Positions 1-11,545 of a DNA stretch of 64,000 nt are shown in pieces (position 1 is the first letter of the stretch; each line of letters opens with the position of its first letter). Below the pieces are notes generated by a model, which saw only the letters and a list, made by a program, of their open reading frames with translations, was not told the origin of the DNA and did not search any database. This DNA is from Jaltomata sinuosa. Its lineage: Eukaryota; Streptophyta; Magnoliopsida; Solanales; Solanaceae. The stretch covers positions 248,001-312,000 of the forward strand of contig QJPP01001724.1 of the NCBI GenBank assembly GCA_003996215.1, written 5' to 3'. Both the position numbers and the translations under genes were made by a program.

Positions 1-1355
1 ACCCGGTTATGCCCGGGCACCCTTGGAGGGGTTTTTGAGATATTTTCCTACTACTTTAGTCCTGGACAGGGTCTGGGAACGCATATTAGAGACTGGGTTT
101 CTATCTTGAACCCAGACTTGCTTCCGGACGACATGTTTTGATACTGAGTTTTAGTATGGGGCCAGGGACCTCCATGGACCTTGCCATACGGGCCTGGGGC
201 TGCGGGTTGCGTGTGCCGGAGGAAGGGTATACGGTGGAGTAGAGGTATACAGGCAGTGTCCTTCCATGGAACTTACCTGCTGGGGCGGATCGGCACCGGA
301 GGAGGTACATACAGAGATACCATTTCACTTGAGATCTTCATGCATCATATCATTCAGTGTTTGAGGTTCCACCATTGTTTGTTGTTTATTGATTGTACGC
401 TCCGGTAGTATGGGATGCCGGGGGGTTTGTTTTCACTTGTTTGTGTTCCTCGGTTGTATGGGCGGCTGGGGGACTGTAGGTAGACTCTTGCTATTTACTT
501 ACAGAATTGTTCCCTGTTACGGTTAAGTATGAAATTGGTTACTGCTAGACTGTTAATTTCTGGATTTGAAGCTTAATATGATTGGTTGAGTTTGATTCAT
601 GTCTCTAAGCATGCCTATCATTACTCTTTCTCTCTTCTTCTTACACTTGAGGTTACCGGTATACCGTCCATTTCGTAAACTTATTATGTATACACTGTTA
701 TTGCAAGGACCCCAGGTGCGTTGTTTCTTTCTTTCACCTGTGCCTATGGTGTATATATTTTTCTTGCTGGCCTCACATGTGGTTATGTTGACTTCCCTCT
801 AGGCTAGTTCCTGTGTACCTTTTATTGATTTCTGTGACTACTTGCTTCTATTCTGTCTGTTACTACGCTTTTATCTTATATGTGCCCAGTCGGCCTATGA
901 TACCTACTGGGTACCTTATGCTTCGCATTTGGTGTTCACCCAACCCCCTGCATCTTTGCGTGCAGATCCTAGCGTGGGCCATCGCTGTTAGATCACTGTA
1001 AGTCATGCTTGGAGATCTGTTGGGGATTAATTCAGACTGAGGGTGAGCTCTTGGCAATCGTAGCTTAGCTTTAGCTTATCTTTTGCTTCCTGTACTCTAT
1101 TACCATTCAGAGACATCTGTATATATTGTTTTGGATCGTTTCTACTCCATGTATGTAGTTTTGGCTCTATACTATGATACCAGGGCTTGGGGTTTGGTTT
1201 AGTTTCTGCATATGTATACATATACTCTTGTTAACTATTCTTCCGCTTATTTGTTAGATAGTAGCCCATTACTAACTGTCCTGGGCTACGGGAATTGGTT
1301 CGCCTACTTGGGGGGGTTGTAGATGCCATCATGACCGAGAAATCGGGTCGTGACA
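1..1355 (+). mobile_element. 3' part of a giant LTR (left edge truncated by the window)
   Basis: The sequence begins inside an LTR and ends at 1355 with the same terminus as the LTRs of element A (a 'gagaaatcgggtcgtgaca' end). From position 1 it is collinear with about 11550-13105, including the block around 180-330 and the pyrimidine-rich stretches after 600. It is clearly diverged, most strongly at 1000-1300, so it is an older copy or sister subfamily. The base after 1355 starts LINE sequence, so this LTR (solo, or the 3' LTR of an element lying off the left edge) is inserted in the same LINE as element A. No coding sequence is credible here; the short ORFs on both strands are chance. Confidence 0.8.
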
Positions 1356-2466
1356 TAGAATTTGGCTATTGTGGAAGAAATATACAAATGTTCAAGTCCT
1401 TTATGTACATGAACAATTTATCCACTGTTTGGTTGATAATGTAGCTTCTAGTATTTCTGTCCAACTTACTACAGTGTATGCAAAGAATGAACCATGCCAA
1501 AGGGAGGGTCTATGGTAGGAATTACAGGGTTTGGGTGCTAGCATACATAGTGGAGACTTTAATAATGTTCTTGCAACTGAGGAAAGAATCGTCTTACCAG
1601 TCACAGATGCTGAGATAGCTGATTTTAAGGAAATGGTCAACAACTTGCAAGTTACTGCCCTCGGAAGAAAAGGGTGCTTTTTCACATAGTGCAACAAATA
1701 GCAGGCTGCTAGCAGAGTCTATAGCAAGATTGACTAGGTGTTTGGTAACTTTGAGTGGCCGCAATAGTATGATCATGTTGAGGCGGAATTCCTATTACTA
1801 GGGGTATCTGATCACTCCCCGGCCATTATACATTTTCACCAGAGGGTAAGTCTACATCATAATCCCTTAAAACTCTATGCAAATGCTATGGAACATCAGA
1901 AGTTCAAAGGTATTCTCCAGCAGGTATAGCAGGAGTAAGATAGGGGTGAAGCAATGCATAATATCTGGAGTAAGATGAAGAGGTTGAAGGTGGCCTTGAA
2001 GGAGTTAAATATTTTCATGTCCACTTATAGCCAGAAGCTTTGTCTGACCAAACAAAGGCTTGAATTTGTCAAGGATCAAATAAGTACACAACCTCTTTGT
2101 CAAGCTCTATTTTATCAGGAGGAGATCCTTATGGAGGTGCAGAAGTGGAGCTTGGTAGAGGAGAAGGTGTTGAGGAAAAAATCTAGGGCATGTTGGATTT
2201 ATAGTGGAGATTATAACTCTAAGTACTTTCATGCATAGCTTAAGATCAGGGCCAACCAGAATACTATATCCTCTATTTATACTGCAGGAGGCACTAAGCT
2301 CACTGATCTCTTATCTATTAAGCAGGAATTTATATCTGTATTCAGCAAGTTGATGGGAGATTGTCATGCTGAGATGCCTTGTCCAAATGCATTGATCATA
2401 AAGAATGGTCCTTTCCTTGGTAGATAACAACATCTTACTTTAATTCATGAGGTTACCAGGGAGGAG
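1356..2466 (+). pseudogene. LINE ORF2, endonuclease part (broken)
   Basis: Interrupted frames read as the apurinic-type endonuclease of a plant L1-like LINE. A GDFN motif lies near 1553-1564 and the catalytic SDHSP motif at about 1807-1821. The linker before the reverse transcriptase follows, with a clean 94-residue frame at 1954-2238 ending in a Y-S-G-D-Y-N-S-K-Y-F-H segment typical of the EN-RT linker. In-frame stops and frame shifts occur throughout. The endonuclease would nick genomic DNA to prime target-site reverse transcription. The 5' end and ORF1 are not in the window because the LTR at 1-1355 intervenes. The reading resumes across element A at 13106 without loss apart from the target duplication. 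Confidence 0.8.
2462..2466 (+). repeat. Target-site duplication of element A, left copy (aggag)
   Basis: The five bases immediately before the first LTR are repeated exactly after the second LTR at 13106-13110. The LINE reading is continuous once one copy and the element are removed. Confidence 0.9.
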
Positions 2467-5400
2467 TGTAATGACCCTTTCGGTCATTTACATGTTTTCC
2501 CCTTTCTTGTACCATTAGAGCTTACTTGTAGTGGCCCAAGTCATTTATGACTTGTCGGGACCGATAGTTCGGTGCCCGAGCCATTTATTTGGTCTTTATG
2601 GTCGTTCCTCATTTTAGAGCTTCAACTTTGGAAATCATTGACTTCCGACAACATTCTTGGTAATATCAGAGAATTAAACCAATGTTCTAGGTCAAAGGAA
2701 TCCCTTACTCAAAAGTTTGAGTTAAAGAAATACCTCGTGTAACACCTCGCCCGTTTGGAAGGTTTAAAGTAACCCGTGTCTTTGGGGTAAGACTAATAGT
2801 GTCTAATATACTAAGAAGGATGTGTTATGAGGTATTATAATCGCAAAATGGTCGTATGATAAGTTTTGAAGTCAAGCAAGTTGCGAAACAAAAGTCGGAA
2901 AAAGTTATTGTAAATTCCTTTAAGGAATTCTCTTCAAATTTGGGTTAAATGTCTTGGGGTGTTTCTCCATATATATAAGTAGTTAGTGGGCCCCTAATAT
3001 ACCAAATCGAAGGTCTACGAGTCTAGTTTCCAACGCACTAAACCGTTCATCCATACGAATTCATAACAAAGAGATATTCACGTTTTTGTAAGACCGCGCA
3101 GGCAGACACGTTAAGGTGGGGCCCGCATCCTAAGTCGGTTTTGCTTTATAAAAGGTGTTCCAGCTTCGTTTTAATTTATAAAAATCACCCAAAAGCTTCA
3201 GAAAATCAGAGGTAAAGTCCCTAAATAATCCATGGACTTTGATCCTTTCAATTCGGATGTTTAACGGAAATTGCTCTACGTCGCGAGCTCGTCATTTTGG
3301 TATAGTTTTCCCCGTCGATTTCATGGCGTATCTTCGTGGGTGTTGATGCAGCGAGACAGCAGGTGTTTTTTGAGTATTTGTCAGTATCTACGGAGTTATA
3401 TTGGTGAGGTATGGATCCCGTGCACTTATCTATTTGTTGAATCAATATTCTAAGATTCTAGTCACGAAAAGTTATATTTTTCGATAACTTGTAGTAGTTT
3501 CTTGTTGGATTTGGATATGTTTGTTGTTCCTGCAGGGAGGCAGGTTGTTAATCTTGGGATATTGAATATTTTTGTCAAGGAAATCTCTCCCCTATGACCC
3601 TCCTTCGTTATTATATGTTCTAGTATTGTTTTATGGATTTCTGAGCCCCGAAGTGGTATTTGGATTTGTGGCTTTGGACAGCCCCTTTATCTTGTTATGT
3701 TTGGTTATTGTTGTGGTGTTCTGGTTGTAGTAAGGTGCTGGAGAGATTCAGAAATTGTGCGATTCTTTTTGGGATCGCATACGATAGTGATTGGATTGGA
3801 CAACGTGAAGTACGCCTTGAAATAGTGCCTCGGGAGCTCGTCGCTCCTTTGAGATGTGGTTAACATATTATTGTTGGATTTAGCTGCCATTTCTTATTGT
3901 TATTGGCCTCATTTTATGTTTTGGAGTTGGTTGGTCGCGAGTGTGACATTAACACCTTATCAAATGGCTATGGCTCGTTCTTGCAGCCTCATCGATTTTA
4001 GCAATTGTTCCATTAACTTGGTTGGTCAGCCTTCATAGAGACATATTTGGGGCTTCAGTTGAAAGTATTTGTTTTGTGTGATTCAGAGCTTCCCGGAGCA
4101 GTTTGAGTCTGGACGACGTCGTTCTCGCAGCTAGTCATCGGATGACAGGTAGGTTATGGTTTTCCCCTATCTAGACTCTGCGTATATAGGCTATAACTGC
4201 ATTAATTAGCATCCTTGGATGGGTTGTTTTAGGTTGGTACCCCAGACCTTGTCTATCTTGTTCGTCCTTTATTTCATACGTTGTTTGTAGTATTCACGTA
4301 GTAATGTATATTACCTTTGTGGTCCTGTGCAGCCTTGTATTGACTCTGGAACATAGATGGTGGGCTATTTGGGAATGTCTGGGAGTCCCGAACATAGAGA
4401 TTATACTTTTAAGCTGGTTATGTCTGCTGAGTAGCTATTGGGCCTGTGCAGGGCTGATAGGAATTGTTGTGAGCCGTTGGGTCTGGGCATACATATTTGA
4501 GACTGTGTCTCTACCTTGATCCCGGATTTGCTTTCGGATGACATATCTTGATACTGAGTTTTAGTATGGGGTCGGGGACCTCCATGGACCTTGCTGCTCT
4601 GGGCCTGGGGCTTCGGGCTACGTGCGCCAGAGGGAAGGGTATACAGTGGAGTAGAGGTATACAGGCTGAGTCCTTCCATGGAACCTGCCTGCTGGGCCCG
4701 ATTGGCACTGGAGGAGGTACATACAGAGGTTCTAATTCACTCATCATATCATATCATATCATGCATTGGATTCCACCCTTGTTTGCTCTGTGTTCAGTGT
4801 ATTCTCCGGTAGTATGGGATGCCGGAGGGTTTGCTTTCACTTGATTGTGTTCCTCAGTTGTATGGGCGGCCGTTGGGACTGTAGGTAGACTATATTTACT
4901 TTTTTCTTTATTTAGAGCTTGTCTTCGCACCGGTTCTTGAAACATTAGTGATGGCTAGCCTGTTGAGGCTTTGGTTGGGGGATTTTTTATTATTGAGAGG
5001 GCTAGGGAGTCCTATCTTATTAAGGCACTTTTGTGTGGCCTTCTAAGCAGAGTGTGAGACTCTGGATCTATCCTTGTGGGAAATTGAGTGGTATCTCTCG
5101 GTTATTGTGGCCTAGTTATTTCATCCTAGGGTTGTACTTGTGAGGTGATTCCCTGGTTATGCTATCATATGATTGGATTGGTGTTATGATATCCTTATAC
5201 TGGTTGATTCCATTTTGAGTATGTTAGACTGCTCTCGCTCTTTTCCTTCCACTTAAGGTTACCGGTATACCGCTATTTTCTCAACTCTCTCTCTACTTAC
5301 TTATATTATTGTGCAAGGACTCCAGGTGCGTTCTCCTTTTCTTCACCTGTGATTTTGTAATTGTATCTCTGTGCTAGCATGTGTTACTTGAAGATCTTGG

Positions 5401-5964
5401 TTATGGATGATCTGTGCTAGCTCCTTGTGCTTTGCTTATTGCCTCAGTGACTGCTTTCTTGCTATCTGTTACTTACTGCTTTTATATCTTATATGCGCTC
5501 AGTCGGGCCTATGATACCTGCTGAGTACCCGTGGTTTTGGTGCTCATACTACACTTCTACACTTTTTTGTGCATATATTAGCTGAGCTTTCGCCGTTGAT
5601 CACGTTGTAGACTCGTGCAGCTTTTTGATCTTTGAGACTAGCGTGAGCGCCTGACTGTCGGGGCTTTTCTACATCTCATCTGTTGTACTGTTGCTCTTTG
5701 TACTTTCGGAGGCAATTTATGTTGTATTTTGTTACTAATAGCACTTGTATTCTATTAGAATCTTCTATACTATTGATACCAAGTCTTGGGATTGGTGTAG
5801 TTTCCTTTATGTATTTATATTCGAGTTTTGTTTCCACTTATTTTTGTGTGCTAGTGCATTTTGGTTAGATAGTAGCCCATTACCAACCGTTCTGGGCTAC
5901 GGGAATTGGTTCGCATATTGGGGGTTATAGGTTCCATCATGACCTGAGAAATCGGGTCGTTACA
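2467..5964 (+). repeat. Element A 5' LTR
   Basis: This copy is collinear with 9278-13105 from 'tgtaatgaccc' to 'cgggtcgttaca'. It is 330 bp shorter than the 3' copy because of one deletion near 4480, which joins the sequence after 'gagccgttgg' to 'gtctgggcat' across a short shared motif. The deletion removes the 46-bp tandem repeats present in the other copy. A TATA box lies at 3147-3154. There are many single-base differences from the 3' LTR, indicating considerable age. Confidence 0.9.
3147..3154 (+). promoter_or_regulatory. Putative TATA box in the 5' LTR of element A
   Basis: TATAAAAG lies about 680 bp into the LTR and is conserved in the 3' LTR at 9959-9966. It is in the element's sense orientation, preceded by GC-richer DNA and followed by A/T-rich leader, as expected for the U3/R boundary of a plant LTR. 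No transcript evidence is available from sequence alone. Confidence 0.55.
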
Positions 5965-5967
5965 ACT

Positions 5968-5979
5968 TGGTATCAGAGC
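5968..5979 (+). promoter_or_regulatory. Primer binding site of element A (initiator tRNA-Met)
   Basis: TGGTATCAGAGC, three bases after the LTR end, is complementary to the 3' end of plant initiator tRNA-Met. This is the usual minus-strand primer of Ty3/gypsy and caulimovirid elements. Confidence 0.9.
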
Positions 5980-6243
5980 TCTAGGTTCACCGGTGTCATG
6001 GTACAGAAGCAAGTGTCTAAGTAGAGTCTCGCGGATTGGGATGATGACGTCCGTATCCTATTGCTTCAATAGCGGTTGGTGTCGAGGCTTCTGTGCCTGT
6101 TGCTTCAATGCTTCCATCAATGCCAGGACTCCAGAGTGAGGGTTTACTGTACTAGATAGGGGGTGTGGGGTTAGCCCAACCTCTGATTGGATTTATAGCG
6201 ACCTCAGTGCTTCAAGACACCGTGGCTAGGACTGAGCCATCCG
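5980..6243 (+). other. Element A leader and degraded gag N-terminal region
   Basis: Untranslated leader after the primer site, very similar to the matching part of element D (about 46480-46788 on the other strand). A normal Ty3/gypsy gag needs over 1 kb before its zinc knuckles, but here the knuckles begin only about 400 bp after the primer site. Most of gag is therefore deleted. Confidence 0.6.
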
Positions 6244-6498
6244 GTGAGTGTTTCAGTGCCCGGTTCTGTGAGTGGTGCTTCAGTTAGGGTTGAGCTTCTA
6301 GTTCTTCAACAGGGTTGTCTGTTGGTATTGGAGTACGAGGTAAGATTTTACCGTCCGACTTTATCTGGTATAGGCTGTTTTTGGTGTGGTGAGCATGGGC
6401 ACTTTGCTAGGAATTGCCTCACGATTGTGTATCCCAGACAGCCTGGTTGTTATCATTGTGGAGAGACTGGTCACCTTTATAGAGCTTGTCCCCGTTGA
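6244..6498 (+). pseudogene. gag remnant with two CCHC zinc knuckles
   Basis: The 84-residue frame begins with a short stretch resembling the gag 'LRQGxxxVxEYExRF' region (residues 21-35). Two intact CX2CX4HX4C knuckles follow at residues 45-58 (6376-6417) and 69-82 (6448-6489). Such knuckles bind the retroelement RNA during packaging. The capsid domain that normally precedes them is missing, so the product could not form particles alone. The element D counterpart has both knuckle histidines changed to tyrosine. The start codon is only the first ATG in frame; the true start is unknown. Confidence 0.7.
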
Positions 6499-7311
6499 GG
6501 GCCGGTTGGGCCTTCAGTTTTGACTAATCAATCAAGAGTTAGATCCCGTCAGCTTGATGCTCCTCTTGGTGGACTAGAGGTAGAGGTTCCTGATATCGTT
6601 GCTCCAGGTTAGGCTTTTGCTACCTTCGACTTGTGATAGTCCTGCTCGCGTTGCGACTCTATCCCATCTGTCGTGTAATTGCTTATATGTCTACGTGCTA
6701 CTTGTTTAAGTTGTTTGGCTACCCGAATTATAGTATCGATATGTTATTTTATTGGTAGTTTATTCTTTAGTAGTGGATGGAGGTAAGTTAGCCTTGAGAG
6801 ATGTTTTCCCAGAGTTGTAGCTCGTGGGTAGTTCTTGTTATTCTGTTTCTAGTTGGGTTACCCCTGTTTCATTATGATTTTGGACTTGTGGTTGAGTTGC
6901 CCTTGTTGAATGGTCCTAGATGGTTGTTTCCTAGGCCGTTATCTAGCGTGGCTTGAGATCCGTGTGATGGTTTGGTATATTACCGGTAGTTGGGCCGGAG
7001 TTGAGATTTTGCCTCAGTTGGGAGATATTGGTTATGCTAGTGTGCATAGATTGGTTTGGTCTCCCGAGTGTCTAGAGTCGACCCTCTTTATTGATTATTT
7101 TAGGAGGTTGGAAGGTATGTGGGTTGTTCCCATAGCCTCCTCCACTTCCTGGTCTGTTGGGTGTTTGGTTTTATCCCTAGCTCCAGTTCGAACAAATCTT
7201 GATCGTAGTTTTTTTGATGAGCTTTGGATGTTGGCATCATTATTGGGTCTTGACTTTAAGCACTTCCGACTAAATGTTGATCGTAACCTCGTGGTTGGGT
7301 TGTATTTGTAA
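6499..7311 (+). pseudogene. Collapsed protease/RT-region relic of element A
   Basis: After the gag stop, fragments in shifting frames match positions in element D on the other strand. For example the short frame at about 6810-6960 corresponds to 45703-45891 and begins with a D-V-F-P-E-L-like motif that in Ty3/gypsy pol lies just before RT. The 133-residue frame at 6910-7311 has no recognisable domain and is not preserved as a frame in D. Read as pol, the region is much shorter than PR plus RT should be, with no catalytic FxDD box. Confidence 0.4.
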
Positions 7312-9277
7312 GCATTTCGAGTGAGTTGGGCATCCGACCCATCCTTCTCCTGCCTTATTGAATTTGACGTGTAGCTATGAGTAGTGAGGTAATGGCTTCA
7401 GGTTCTTATTCGAGAAAGGATTTGTAAGGTTTAGTATGTGCTAAGGAAGCATTTTTGTTTAGTTGAAAAAGAAGGGAGATACTCTTTGTATGTGTTTATG
7501 TGTCCTCGTAGTTGCCTGAGGTAGCGATGAAGGTTTGCTTTTGGATTGTGTGTCGGTGATTCGATTCAGCCATCTACACATTTCCGTGGGTTTTCCATCG
7601 ATTGGATTTGTTTCAGTAGCAACTGCGGTGTTGGCAACTTGCATTTTCAGGCTTAGTTGGCTTGGGTTCTTAAGGGTTCATTGGTAGCATACAGGTTCAA
7701 CCAAGGCTTTGGTTAGCAGTTTTGAAAGTCGGTGTTCAGAATCATAACTTGGCAGGTTACATCGGATGGTTTGTGGCTGTTTCTATTTGGTTGCAGCATC
7801 CTAGTGCTGGGAGGCAGTGGGTGCGGGCAACTTAGCTTCTTTTACTTCAGTTGTGGATGTGACTATTGGCCTTGAACACTTAGTCCTTGGCTAACCTCTG
7901 CAAGAGGCGATATATTCTAGATTTCAGCAGTGTTCTAGTTAGTACGAGGTTCTTCTACCATGGTTGGACAGACTCAGTGGCGTAAGTTTAAGCTTCATTA
8001 GTGGTGTATGCTTTATGTGGTCAGCTTGTGCGGGTTGAGACTAGCGAGGCTATTTTGAGCTCTGATGACACGTAGAGACTGGTAATAGCCATTCGTTTGC
8101 CCAGGATTTGAAAGCTTGTTTAATTGATTCCTCCGGAGTTATTGTTTATGTGGGGTTCTAGTGTTGGTTAGACTCAGCCAGTATGGATGAGAAGTTCATT
8201 ATGATATATGCTTCGAAGTGGTTGGTTGTTTGCAGAACCAGTAGAGCGGTTGATTCGAGCCAAAGGAATGAGTTGAAAGTATATGCAAAAATTTCTATGG
8301 CTAGATGGTAACTTTGAACCCCAGGCACCTTTTTCCTTTGCCTTCGGGGTGTTTGGACATGATATTTGTGGCATGGTGGACTTCTTCCTGAGGTGAGATT
8401 CGTAAGGCAATTTCACATTCAAATGGTGTTCGAGTGTTCGGAGTAGCAGTAGTGTTTTCTAGAGTTGGGAGCTTGGCTCATGGTTACAGACTTCGTGGTA
8501 GGCTTACCACACTTCTTGTAGGATCATGGTTTTGGTTTGGGTCTTTTGGGCAGATTGCCCTGGTTCATTCACTTTCAGCTGATTCAGACCTGGCACGGTT
8601 CAGTTAGCGAATTTGATGTTAGAAAAAATGTTTGTTCGTTGGTTGGTGGTCAGTCAAGGCAGGTAACTTTAGTTTCAATGATATGCTACGGGTTGTTATC
8701 TCGGATAGCAAAGGCTAGTAGCCTATATCTTGGCTTAAAACGCATTTGTACAATGGGTGACTTCGTTCGTTGTAAAGTATAAGTAGGAACTATGGATCTC
8801 CGGTGTGTCAGTTGATGCTTCGAGGGTGGTTTGAGTGTTCAGGTTGTATGCAGCTTCCTTTTGTGGTGCTAAAGGATTCAGTTAAAAAAAAGGGGCTTTT
8901 GCGGAATAGCGGGTTCATGAGTTAGAGTTTCGGGTTGATGGATTTTCTGGTAAACTTGGTATAGTCTTGGGATTCGAGTTTTGTGTGTTGATAGCCTTGG
9001 TGCTCTGGTTTTGGTGTTGTGTAGGTTCTTTTTGGTTAAGATTCTCGAGGTTCAATTTGGGTTGGCAGATATTTGGAGGTTGAAATCTAGCTTGGCTAGT
9101 AAGAAATTAACGCTTGGTTGCTTTTTTTGGTTCTGTTCTATTGGGTGTCGTCTGGTCGCGGAGGTTACCCAGGTTGTCTGAGAGAGTAGTGCGGGCATTG
9201 TATCTGCTATTCTTAAATCTATGGTATTTTCTTCCTTCCTGACTTTTGGGGACGAAAGTATTTTTAGTAGTGGATGA
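7312..9277 (+). pseudogene. Collapsed RNase H/integrase region of element A
   Basis: This is mostly non-coding decay. An integrase relic is visible around 8641-8715, where broken frames match the 'DGQSexxxxTxxDMLRxxxxDxKG' segment around the last catalytic acid of Ty3/gypsy integrase; it is clearer in element D at 44374-44455. Near 9165-9277 comes a short match to the pol C-terminus, then a 'ggggacgaaag' motif and the sequence just before the 3' LTR, which serves as a poor polypurine tract. The order gag, integrase, C-terminus, 3' LTR is that of Ty3/gypsy elements. Confidence 0.45.
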
Positions 9278-9958
9278 TGTAATGACCCTTCCGGTCATTT
9301 ACACATTTTAACCTTTCTTGTACCATTAGAGCTTACTTGTAGCAGCCCAAGTCATTTATGACTTGTCGGGACCGATAGTATCGGTGCCCGGGACATTTAT
9401 TTGGTCTTTATGGCAATTCCTCGTTTTAGAGCTTCAACTTTGGAAATCGTTGACTTCCGACAACATTCTTGGTAATATGAAAGAATTAAACCAATGTTCT
9501 AGGTCAAAGGAATCCCTTACTCGAAAGTTTGAGTTAAAGAAATACCTCGTGTAACACCTCGCCCATTTGGAAGGTTTAAAGTAACCCGTGCCTTTGGGGT
9601 AAGACTAATAGTGTCTAATTTACTACGAAGGATGTGTTATGAGGTATTATAATCGCAAAATGGTCGTATGATAAGCTTTGAAGTCAAGCAAGTTGCGAAA
9701 CAAAAGTCGGAAAAAGTTATTGTAAATTCCTTTAAGGAATTCTCTTCAAATTTGGGTTAAATGTCTTGGGGTGTTTCTCCCTATCTATAAATAGTTAGTG
9801 GGCCCCCAATATACCAAATTGAATGTCTACGAGTGTAGTTTCTTACGCACTAAACCGTTCATCCATACAACTTTAGAATAGAGATATATTCACGTTTTCG
9901 TAAGACCACGCAAGCAGACACGTCAAGGTGGGGTCCGCATCCTAAGTCGGTTTTGCTT

Positions 9959-9966
9959 TATAAAAG
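9959..9966 (+). promoter_or_regulatory. Putative TATA box in the 3' LTR of element A
   Basis: TATAAAAG at the same LTR position as in the 5' copy, with conserved flanks on both sides. Confidence 0.5.
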
Positions 9967-11453
9967 GTGTTCCAGCTTCGTTTTAATTTATAAAAATCAC
10001 CCAAAAGCTTCAGAAAATCAGAGGTAAAGTCCCTAAATAATCCATGGACTTTGATCCTTTCAATTCGGAAGTTTAACGGAAATCGCTCTACGTCGCGAGC
10101 TCGTCATTTTGGTATAGTTTTCCCAGTCGATTTCATAGCGTATCTTCATGGGTGTTGATGCAGCGAGCCAGCAGGTGTTTTTTGAGTATTTGGAAGTATC
10201 TACGGAGTTATATTGGTGAGGTATGGATCCCGTACACTTATCTATTTGTTGAATAAAGATTCTAAGCTTCTAGTCACGAAAAGTTAGATTTTTCGATAAC
10301 TTGTAGTAGTTTCTTGTTGGATTTCGATATGTTTGTTGTTCATGCAAGGAGGAAGGTTGTTAATCTTGGGATATTGAATATTTTTGTCAAGGAAATCTCT
10401 CCCCTATGACCCTCCTTCATTATTATATGTTCTAGTATTGTTTTATGGATTTCTGAGCCCCGAAGTGGTATTTTGGATTTGTGGCTTTGGACAGCCCCTT
10501 TATCTTGTTATATTTGGTTATTGTTGTGGTGTTCTGGTTGTGGTAAGGTGCTGGAGATATTGGGAAATTGTGCGATTTTTTTTGGGATCGCATACGATAG
10601 TGATTGGATTGGACAACGTGAAGTACGCCTTGAAATAGTGCCTCGGGAGCTCGTCGCTCCTTTGAGATGTGGTTAACATATTATTGTTGGATTTAGCTGC
10701 CATTTCTTATTGTTATTGGCCTCATTTTATGTTTTGGAGTTGGTTGGTCGCGAGTGTGACATTAACACCTTATCAAATTGCTATGGCTCGTTCTTGCTGC
10801 CTCATCGATTTTAGCCATTGTTTCATTACCTTGGTTGGTCAGCCTTCATAGAGACGTATTTGGGGCTTCAGTTGAAAGTATTTCTTTTGTGTGATTTAGA
10901 GCTTCCCCGAGCAGTTTGAGTCTGGACGACGTCTTTCCCGCAGCTAGTCATCGAATGACAGGTAGGTTATGGTTTTCCCCTATCTAGACACTGTGTATAT
11001 AGGCTATAACTGCATTAATTAGCATCCTTGGATGGGTTGTTATAGGTTGGTACCCCAGACCTTGTCTATCTTGTTTGTCCTTTATTTCATACGTTGTTTG
11101 TAGTATTCACGTAGTAATGTATATTACCTTTTGTGGTCCTGTGCAGCCTTGTATTGACTCTGGAACATAGATGGTGGGCTATTTGGGAATGTCCGTGAGT
11201 CCCGGACATAGAGATTATCCTTTTAGGATGGTTATGTCTGTTGAGTAGCTATTGGGCCTGTGCAGGGCTGATAGGAATTGTTGTGAGCCGTTGGGCTGGT
11301 AGGTTATGGTTTTCCCCTGCACGTTTTACTACAGTTTTTGCTGTGAGCCACTACTGACAGTTTTCCTAAATTTGCATGGCCCTGGGAGCCCATTTTTGGT
11401 ACTGTTGTTGATAGAAAAGGGGATTTTTGGATGTTTTCGCACTGATTTTATTA

Positions 11454-11545
11454 CTGGTACTAGTCTCTGCGGGGCAGAGCACCAGACTTGATTTTATTAC
11501 TGATACTAGTCTTTGCGGGGCAGAGTACTAGACTTGATTTACTAC
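11454..11545 (+). repeat. 46-bp tandem repeat in the LTR (2 copies)
   Basis: Two adjacent 46-bp units containing 'tctctgcggggcagagcac', itself an imperfect palindrome. The same unit occurs three times in one LTR of element D (41521-41658) and four times in the other (48371-48554), so copy number varies within the family. Confidence 0.85.

Noticed and set aside
4548..4844. 98-residue ORF repeated in several LTRs
   Set aside because: Recurs because LTRs are repeated, is open in more than one frame and both strands, and has no recognisable family. Kept only as a conserved-block finding.
6910..7311. 133-residue ORF in element A as a possible new protein
   Set aside because: The corresponding region of element D does not keep the frame, so there is no sign of selection on it.
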